This document shows, piece by piece, positions 7,469 to 12,029 of a DNA stretch of 12,029 bases. Both the position numbers and the translations under genes were made by a program. Origin of the DNA: a bacterium (GTDB lineage: Bacteria; Caldisericota; Caldisericia; B22-G15); contig JAAYUH010000224.1 in NCBI GenBank assembly GCA_012517755.1, forward strand, positions 1 to 12,029. The letters are read 5' to 3'. Numbering within the stretch: position 1 is the stretch's first letter; each line of letters starts with the position of its first letter. A model generated the notes under the pieces. That model made no database searches. It saw only the letters and a list, made by a program, of their open reading frames with translations, and had not been told where the DNA came from.

Positions 7469-7766
7469 AGAACAGATAATTAATGTATTGAAACAAATTT
7501 ATGATCCAGAAATTCCAATAAATGTTTATGATCTTGGGTTAATTTATAATATGGATATAAGTGATGGTGGCGATGTTAATATACTTATGACTTTAACATT
7601 TGCTGGTTGTCCAATTGGTTCATATCTTGTTCAAAAAGTAGAAGAGGAGATAAAAAAGATTGACGGAGTAAAAAATGTAAAAGTTGAACTTACTTTTGAT
7701 CCTCCCTGGACGCCTGAGAAAATGAGTGAAGAGGTAAAGAAGGAATTTGGTTATGGAGATAAATAA
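7458..7766 (+). CDS. MIP18/DUF59 family iron-sulfur assembly protein (SufT-like)
   Basis: The 102-residue protein is a complete single-domain MIP18 (DUF59, FeS_assembly_P) member. It shows DPEIP (16-20), NVYDLGLIY (22-30), the MTLTFAGCP segment with the conserved Cys C51, a GVKNVKVEL strand, and the DPPW ending (81-84) followed by a helix. Relatives such as SufT and the eukaryotic CIA protein MIP18 assist maturation of Fe-S proteins; PaaD is a specialised member. AAAGGAGG (7445-7452) precedes the ATG by 5 bases and lies inside the end of the scaffold-like gene, which it overlaps by 11 bases. It sits between two desulfurase/scaffold pairs, supporting a role in Fe-S biogenesis rather than phenylacetate breakdown. 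A related but cysteine-free domain is fused to the second scaffold. Confidence 0.9.
   Translation: MVTKEQIINVLKQIYDPEIPINVYDLGLIYNMDISDGGDVNILMTLTFAGCPIGSYLVQKVEEEIKKIDGVKNVKVELTFDPPWTPEKMSEEVKKEFGYGDK
7740..7744 (+). promoter_or_regulatory. Shine-Dalgarno site that selects the nifS-2 start
   Basis: AAGGA lies 8 bases before the ATG at 7753 but only 2 bases before an in-frame TTG at 7747. The spacing makes the ATG the better start, shortening the protein by two residues compared with the TTG. Confidence 0.55.
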
Positions 7767-8922
7767 AAGAATATATCTTGATAATGCAACGACCACAAGA
7801 GTTGATGATGAAGTTATAAAGGAGATGGAACTTTATTATAGAGAAATATATGGAGTTCCATCTTCTATATTCAGTCATAAAGATGGATTGCTTGCAAAAG
7901 AGGCTGTTGAAAGAGTTAGAGAGAATATTTCAAAAAAATTGAATAAAAAAGAGGGAGAGATTATTTTTACATCAGGTGGGACTGAGGGTAATAACTTAAT
8001 CTTAAAAGGAGTGGCTTATAAAAATCAGGATAAAGGTAAACATATAATAACTTCTCCAATTGAACATCTATCTATCTTAAATGTAGTTAAAAATTTAGAA
8101 AGAGAGGGTTTTAATATCTCTTATGTTCCAGTTGATGATTATGGTTTTGTAAATCTTGATGATTTAAAAAAAATGATAAGAAAAGATACAATTTTGATTT
8201 CTATTCAACATATTAATCAGGAAGTTGGTACTGTTCAAGAGATAGAAGAGATAGGAAAAATTGCAAAAGAGAATGGAGTTCTATTTCACACAGATTCATC
8301 TTTAGGTTTCCCATATTTTGATGTAGATTTAGAAAAAATGAATATAGATTTTTTAACAATCACTCCTCATAAATTTTATGGACCAAAGGGCGTAGGAGCA
8401 ATTTATGTTAGAGATTTAAACAAAATAAAACCAATTTTTAATGGTGGCTATAATGAATTTAACATAAGACCAGGAACAGAAAATGTTCCTCAAATAGTAG
8501 GATTTGGTAAAGCAGTTGAAATTTTTAATAAAGAAGATATAAAAAAAATTGAAAAACTAAAAAGATATCTTCTTGGAAAAATAGTAAAAGAGATTGAAGA
8601 TATAAGGATAAATTCACCAATTGAAAAATCACATCCAGGAATTCTTAACATTACATTTTTTTATATTGAGGGAGAATCAATTGTTCTAAGAATGGATATG
8701 TTAGGTGTCTCTTTGATAACAGGTTCTGCCTGTTTCAGTAAATCGCTTGAAGCAAGTCATGTTCTTCTTGCCATGGGTTTATCTCATGAGATTGCACATG
8801 GTTCAATAAGATTTTCTTTATCAAAATACAACAATAAAGATGAAATAGATTATGTTGTAAAATCATTGAAAGATACAGTAAAAATATTAAGAGATTTGAG
8901 TCCATTAAAAAGGGGGAATTAA
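7753..8922 (+). CDS. Cysteine desulfurase-like protein, NifS/IscS type (copy 2), with altered pocket
   Basis: The 389-residue protein is homologous to the desulfurase at 5925 from end to end. Using the ATG at 7753, it keeps H105 (PIEHLSI), D181, the PLP lysine K207 (PHKFYGPKG), the persulfide cysteine C327 (GSACFSK) and the substrate Arg in IRFSLSK. Two pocket residues differ: the second Asn of the NNEIG motif is Gln (NQEVG, Q156), and the Gln that normally contacts the PLP ring oxygen is Leu (TDSSLG, L184). Both are standard in copy 1. RPGTEN is intact here. The enzyme probably still forms a PLP aldimine and may form a persulfide, but its rate or substrate preference may be changed. It overlaps the MIP18 gene by 14 bases, and the next gene, an intact IscU-like scaffold, follows after one base. 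Confidence 0.92.
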   Translation: MEINKRIYLDNATTTRVDDEVIKEMELYYREIYGVPSSIFSHKDGLLAKEAVERVRENISKKLNKKEGEIIFTSGGTEGNNLILKGVAYKNQDKGKHIITSPIEHLSILNVVKNLEREGFNISYVPVDDYGFVNLDDLKKMIRKDTILISIQHINQEVGTVQEIEEIGKIAKENGVLFHTDSSLGFPYFDVDLEKMNIDFLTITPHKFYGPKGVGAIYVRDLNKIKPIFNGGYNEFNIRPGTENVPQIVGFGKAVEIFNKEDIKKIEKLKRYLLGKIVKEIEDIRINSPIEKSHPGILNITFFYIEGESIVLRMDMLGVSLITGSACFSKSLEASHVLLAMGLSHEIAHGSIRFSLSKYNNKDEIDYVVKSLKDTVKILRDLSPLKRGN

Positions 8923-8923
8923 T

Positions 8924-9568
8924 ATGTCTTTACCATATTCAAAAAAAGTCATAGAACTATTTTTAAACCCAAAAAATGTTGGTGAAATAGAAAATCCAGA
9001 TGGAATCGCTACAGAAGGAAGTCCAGCTTGTGGAGATATGGTGACAGTTTATCTTAAAGTTGATAAAGAAAGTTTAAAAATAGTTGATGTAAAATTTAAA
9101 TCTTTTGGATGTGCATCAAATATTGCAACAGCATCTATAGTTACAGAAATGGTTAAAGGCAAAACACTTGAAGAGGCAAAAAAAATTTCATGGAAAGAGG
9201 TTGTTGAAGAAGTTGGAGGGCTTCCTCCAGTTAAAATACATTGTTCTGTTCTTGCTGTTGATGCCCTTCAAGCAGCAATTGTAAATTACGAAGAAAAAAT
9301 GGGTATTCAGAAAGAAAAAGAATCAACTGATGAAAATTTAATAAGGAAAAGATTAAGACATATAATTGACCCTAACACTGGTAAAGAGATTGTTGGTTCA
9401 AATGTTATTAAAAAAATAGATGTTAAAGATGGAGTGATAAATATAATTTTAAATATGAATGAAGAAAACCAATTTGCTAATTCTATAAAAGAAGAGATAA
9501 TTGAAAAATTAAGATATAGATGGGATGTAAAAGAGGTAAATGTAAGTTTTGAGAGGAAAAATGCTTGA
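8924..9568 (+). CDS. IscU/NifU scaffold fused to a degenerate MIP18-like domain
   Basis: The N-terminal 125 residues are a canonical IscU/NifU scaffold with all three ligands: C36 in SPACGD (D38 kept), C63 in FGCAS, and C107 in KIHC. This is the part that builds clusters with sulfur from a desulfurase. After a charged linker (about 126-137), residues 138-211 look like a MIP18/Mrp-N domain: IRKRLRHIIDPNTGKEIV, then a beta strand VINIILNM and a closing DVKEVNVSFE. The position where MIP18 proteins have the reactive Cys (TFAGCP in the gene at 7458) reads NEENQF, and no cysteine follows C107. Classical NifU instead carries a ferredoxin-like and a CxxC Nfu domain, absent here. Total length is 214 residues. 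A G-rich ribosome site (AGGGGG, 8911-8916) overlaps the end of nifS-2. The scaffold call is firm; the C-terminal domain assignment is by eye. Confidence 0.9.
   Translation: MSLPYSKKVIELFLNPKNVGEIENPDGIATEGSPACGDMVTVYLKVDKESLKIVDVKFKSFGCASNIATASIVTEMVKGKTLEEAKKISWKEVVEEVGGLPPVKIHCSVLAVDALQAAIVNYEEKMGIQKEKESTDENLIRKRLRHIIDPNTGKEIVGSNVIKKIDVKDGVINIILNMNEENQFANSIKEEIIEKLRYRWDVKEVNVSFERKNA
9552..9556 (+). promoter_or_regulatory. Ribosome site favouring the ATG start of the antitoxin-like gene
   Basis: AGAGG lies 4 bases before the ATG at 9561. An in-frame TTG at 9549 lies upstream of this site and adds only four residues, so the ATG is preferred. Confidence 0.45.
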
Positions 9569-9764
9569 TGTAATTTTAGCAACAAAATTAAAAAAAGATC
9601 TGCTTAAAATTCTTGAAGAGGTTGAAAATGGTAAATCATATCTCATTATTAAAAAAGGGAAACCATCAGGAGTTTTACTTAATGTTAACGATTATGAATC
9701 TTTAGTTGAAACTGTTAATCTTATAAAAGATAAAAATTTTCTAAAAAAACTTCTGAATGAGTAA
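9561..9764 (+). CDS. Phd/YefM antitoxin-like protein, no toxin beside it
   Basis: The 67-residue protein resembles the N-terminal DNA-binding part of Phd/YefM antitoxins: LATKLKKDLLKILEEVENG, then the diagnostic strand YLIIKKGKPSGVLLNVNDY and a short ESLVETVNLI helix. YefM family members are usually slightly longer, with a C-terminal tail that wraps the toxin; here the tail is about 15 residues. It overlaps the upstream scaffold gene and the downstream gene by 8 bases each, so it is embedded in the operon rather than standing as a separate toxin-antitoxin locus. The downstream protein is not RelE, YoeB or Doc. It may act as a free-standing operon repressor or be a remnant. Family call is moderately secure; role is unknown. 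Confidence 0.75.
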   Translation: MLDVILATKLKKDLLKILEEVENGKSYLIIKKGKPSGVLLNVNDYESLVETVNLIKDKNFLKKLLNE

Positions 9765-10368
9765 AGAAGTAAAACTTCTAATTCATAATCTCTATTTGAA
9801 AAACAACACAGTTTATAAAAAAGATAAAATTTTTTATAAATATAAAGACAATTTCTTAAAAAATAGATTCTCTCTTTTAATACTATCTGCAAAAAATTTT
9901 AATCTTAATAATATCAAAAAAATCATTGAAACTTTTTCCTTTCCTGAGATAACTGATTTTGTTATCGTTGTTGGAAATGATAGTGATAAAAATTTGATTA
10001 TCGAGAATTTCAAAAATTTAAATGGTAAAGTTATAGTTAATCCTGAACCTCAAGATGTTTTATATTCATCTCTTAAAATTGGTTTGAAAGCAGTAAGTAG
10101 AAGGGTAAATTTTATTATTCTTCAATTTTCATCTCTTCATAATATAAAAAAAGAGACAGTGAAAATTCTTATTGAAAAAGCAATAGAATCTAAAAAAGAT
10201 ATAATAATCCCAACTTTTAATGAAAAAAAGGGGCATCCAATAGTTTTTAAATCAAATTTAATTCCACTTTTTAATTCTTTAAGGAAAGAGAAAGGTCTTC
10301 CATATCTACTAAAAAATTATAAAGATTGTATAGAAGAGGTAGAAGTTTCAGATAAAAATATCCTTTAA
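9757..10368 (+). CDS. Degenerate MobA/MocA-like nucleotidyltransferase
   Basis: The 203-residue protein keeps scattered landmarks of the MobA/MocA NTP-transferase fold: a strand VIVVGND (69-75), the VNP...SSLKIGL segment (94-110) and the KKGHPIVF segment (157-164), which matches the GHP motif of MocA/CoxI-like proteins. Three catalytic parts are missing. The N-terminal nucleotide loop LAAGxSxRMGxxK is replaced by a short LILSAKNFN stretch. The GDQP metal-binding Asp region reads LQFSSLHN (122-129). The C-terminal DIDTP segment is absent because the protein ends at VSDKNIL. Residues 1-37 are a Lys-rich extension without a recognised motif. It starts at an ATG inside the stop of the antitoxin-like gene, with no Shine-Dalgarno site, so coupling is likely. 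The reading frame is intact, so this is probably a living protein with a changed role rather than a decayed gene; that is inference. Confidence 0.6.
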   Translation: MSKEVKLLIHNLYLKNNTVYKKDKIFYKYKDNFLKNRFSLLILSAKNFNLNNIKKIIETFSFPEITDFVIVVGNDSDKNLIIENFKNLNGKVIVNPEPQDVLYSSLKIGLKAVSRRVNFIILQFSSLHNIKKETVKILIEKAIESKKDIIIPTFNEKKGHPIVFKSNLIPLFNSLRKEKGLPYLLKNYKDCIEEVEVSDKNIL

Positions 10369-10391
10369 AGTCAAAAATTTATAAAAAAATA

Positions 10392-11906
10392 TTATATTTC
10401 AAGACCTGCTCTCAATCTTTTCTCATTTTCTTCATAAAGTTTTTTAAAATGATATCCATAAATAGTTAAAGTTATTTCACTCACTAATGCTTTTGGTTTA
10501 AGAAAAATCGTTTTAAAAAATGTTTTCCAATAATAGAACCTTGAACTTTCAATTATACCTAATTTATAAACAGAACTGAAAAAAGCTTTAGCACCGTAAA
10601 CGACCTCTTTAAAATTTACCTTGTGTTTTTCTTTAGGATTATAATTTTTTATGAAATTCCATAATCTCTCATAAAAATATTTATATGAATAGATATCCTT
10701 TATTAATTGTCTGTATCCATTTAATAATTCTTCTTTTTTAATATTCTTTGGTATAAAATTAATTGTAAAATCTGTATTATTTCCACGACTTATAGTTAAA
10801 ATTCTATTTTCATTTTTAAGTCTTTCAAAAAGTTTTGTTTTAGGTAACACATTCAATAAACCAACCATTGCAGTAACTATTCCACTTTTCTGTATAAAAT
10901 TCATCATTTTTGAAAAAGTTAAAATATTATCATTATCAAAACCTACAATAAATCCTCCCATAACTTCGAACCCCTTTTTTTGAAGTGTTTTTATTGAATC
11001 AATTAAATTTCTATTAATATTTTGAACTTTATTTATCTCTTTTAAACTCTCTTCTTCAGGCGTTTCAATTCCAATAAAAATTTTATTAAAATTAGCTTCA
11101 ATCATTAAATCCATTAATTCTTTATCATCAACTAAATTTATTGAACATTCAGTAAATAAACTAAATGGATAATTTCTCTCCTTTTGCCATTCTATTAAAT
11201 ATTTAAGCATCTCTTTAACATTTTTTTTATTTCCAATAAAATTATCATCAACAATAAAAACCGAACCTCTCCATTTTATATTATATAGAGCATTTAACTC
11301 ATCAATCATCTGTTCTGGAGTTTTAGTTCTCGGAATTCTTCCATTTAAAATTATAATGTCACAGAATTCACAATTAAATGGACATCCTCTTGAATATTGG
11401 ATAGCCATAGAGGCATAATGTTTAATATCTATTAAATCCCATCGAGGAACTGGAACTAATTTTAAATCTGGCTTTCCCTCTGATTCATAAATATGTTTTA
11501 AACTTCCACTTTTCATATCTTCAATTAAATATGGCATTACTAACTCACCCTCTCCAACTACAATAGAATCAACAAATTGATAATTTTCATATCCAGTTGT
11601 AAAGAGTGGACCACCTGCAATGATTTTTTTATTAAATTTTTTTGTTTTTTCAATTACCATATCAACAGAATTTTTTTGTATTAGCATTGCACTTATAAAA
11701 ATATAATCTGCATCTTCGATATCTTTATCATTTAGATTCTCAACATTTAAATCAACTAATTTTACATTCCACTCTTTTGGTAAAAAACTTGCAATTGTTA
11801 ATAAACCAAGAGGTGGAAATGAAGCTTTTTTGTTGATAAATTTAAGTGCGTGCTTAAAGCTCCAAAATGTATCTGGGTAGCGTGGATATACCATTAAAAT
11901 GTTCAA
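10392..11906 (-). CDS. B12-binding-domain radical SAM protein (HpnP-like architecture)
   Basis: The 504-residue protein has an N-terminal cobalamin-binding-like Rossmann domain (about 1-130, with FPPLGLLTIASFLP, VDLNVENL, AGGPLF and VVGEGE), a radical SAM core (about 165-385) with the cluster motif C175-x3-C179-x2-C182 in RGCPFNCEFC, and a C-terminal helical region (about 385-504) like the DUF4070 domain. It uses a [4Fe-4S] cluster and S-adenosylmethionine for radical chemistry, often methylation of unactivated carbons. The opening YPRYPDTFWSFKHALKF and KKASFPPLG segments recall the HpnP hopanoid methylase group, but many uncharacterised members share them and no hopanoid gene is in view, so the substrate is unknown. 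The DxHxxG cobalamin motif is not visible. It converges on the Fe-S operon, ending 23 bases from its last gene with no hairpin between. As an Fe-S enzyme it would be a client of that operon. Confidence 0.9.
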   Translation of the reverse strand: MNILMVYPRYPDTFWSFKHALKFINKKASFPPLGLLTIASFLPKEWNVKLVDLNVENLNDKDIEDADYIFISAMLIQKNSVDMVIEKTKKFNKKIIAGGPLFTTGYENYQFVDSIVVGEGELVMPYLIEDMKSGSLKHIYESEGKPDLKLVPVPRWDLIDIKHYASMAIQYSRGCPFNCEFCDIIILNGRIPRTKTPEQMIDELNALYNIKWRGSVFIVDDNFIGNKKNVKEMLKYLIEWQKERNYPFSLFTECSINLVDDKELMDLMIEANFNKIFIGIETPEEESLKEINKVQNINRNLIDSIKTLQKKGFEVMGGFIVGFDNDNILTFSKMMNFIQKSGIVTAMVGLLNVLPKTKLFERLKNENRILTISRGNNTDFTINFIPKNIKKEELLNGYRQLIKDIYSYKYFYERLWNFIKNYNPKEKHKVNFKEVVYGAKAFFSSVYKLGIIESSRFYYWKTFFKTIFLKPKALVSEITLTIYGYHFKKLYEENEKRLRAGLEI

Positions 11907-11912
11907 AATTTT

Positions 11913-11919
11913 CCTCCTT
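11913..11919 (-). promoter_or_regulatory. Shine-Dalgarno site for the TTG start of the radical SAM gene
   Basis: On the minus strand AAGGAGG lies 6 bases before the TTG at 11906-11904. The next ATG is four codons further in and too far from this site, so the TTG is the start. Confidence 0.75.
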
Positions 11920-11944
11920 CAGAATTAAACTTTGAGTTAAAATG

Positions 11945-12029
11945 TTATATTTCATTATTCAATTCTATTGTATCAATTTCTTTTTGTAATTCAATTGTAT
12001 ATTTTAAAGATGTTACTATTTTTGTATAA
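11945..12029 (-). CDS. 3' end of an unidentified gene (runs off the window)
   Basis: On the minus strand one frame stays open from the window edge to a TAA at 11947-11945, giving 27 residues ending IELQKEIDTIELNNEI. The other two minus frames have stops in this stretch. The alternating charged and hydrophobic residues look like the tail of an amphipathic helix. A 38-base gap with a strong ribosome site follows before the radical SAM gene, as expected of an operon partner upstream of it. Too little is visible to name it, and in such AT-rich DNA a 27-codon open frame could be chance. Confidence 0.45.
   Translation of the reverse strand, partial: YTKIVTSLKYTIELQKEIDTIELNNEI

Noticed and set aside
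9307..9585. A 92-codon minus-strand open frame opposite the scaffold fusion gene
   Set aside because: It is antisense to a conserved gene and Phe/Ser/Ile-rich, as expected of the complement of Lys/Glu/Asn-rich coding. Other minus-strand frames at 317-613, 3837-4091, 5431-5715, 6032-6340 and 6638-6877 were dropped for the same reason.
9561..10368. A classical type II toxin-antitoxin pair
   Set aside because: The first gene is YefM-like and the overlap is typical, but the second protein shows MobA/MocA-type segments and nothing of RelE, YoeB, Doc or PIN toxins.
10369..10391. A bidirectional terminator between the convergent genes
   Set aside because: The 23 bases are almost all A and T and form no stem with GC pairs; nothing beyond chance AT pairing is visible.
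1..12029. CRISPR arrays, tRNA or rRNA genes, insertion sequences, attachment sites and riboswitches
   Set aside because: No regularly spaced repeats, structured RNA signatures, transposase motifs or inverted terminal repeats were seen, and there is no non-coding stretch long enough for a riboswitch.

Overview
The window is AT-rich bacterial DNA, roughly 30% GC or less by eye. Proteins are rich in Lys, Glu and Ile. The genes are ordinary housekeeping genes and are packed very tightly: most neighbours overlap or lie within about 20 bases. FtsX, a secreted coiled-coil LytM protein, a secreted S41 protease and RNA polymerase omega point to a bacterium with a peptidoglycan wall. The compact asparaginyl-tRNA synthetase and the Lys/Ile-rich coding would suit a thermophilic or deep-branching low-GC lineage, but I cannot name the taxon. 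There are no RNA genes, insertion sequences, CRISPR arrays or convincing terminators, and no gap over about 50 bases between called genes.

Layout. Bases 1-2647 (+) hold a cell-wall block: the 3' end of ftsX, a coiled-coil M23/LytM peptidoglycan hydrolase, and a carboxy-terminal (S41/CtpA-type) protease with a lipobox. Bases 2651-5876 (+) hold a core block: gmk, rpoZ, coaBC and asnS. It begins with a perfect extended -10 box placed so close to the gmk ATG that the transcript is probably leaderless. Bases 5896-10368 (+) hold an iron-sulfur assembly block preceded by a -10-like box: nifS-1, a nifU/iscU-like gene, a stand-alone MIP18/DUF59 gene, nifS-2, an IscU fused to a degenerate MIP18-like domain, a Phd/YefM antitoxin-like gene and a degenerate MobA/MocA-like nucleotidyltransferase gene. 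Bases 10392-11906 (-) encode a B12-binding radical SAM protein, preceded on the same strand by the tail of another gene that runs off the window.

The most interesting region is the Fe-S block. It carries two desulfurase/scaffold pairs whose defects are reciprocal. The first desulfurase keeps all the expected active-site residues, but its scaffold partner has lost the first cluster-ligand Cys (Lys in its place) and the adjacent Asp. The second desulfurase keeps the Cys and Lys but has replaced two pocket residues (Asn to Gln, Gln to Leu), while its scaffold partner has all three Cys and a C-terminal MIP18-like domain without cysteine. This looks like duplication followed by subfunctionalisation, with a stand-alone MIP18 gene between the two pairs. 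The two trailing genes overlap the operon by 8 bases each, which suggests co-expression. All functional statements are inferred from motifs read by eye; no database search was run.
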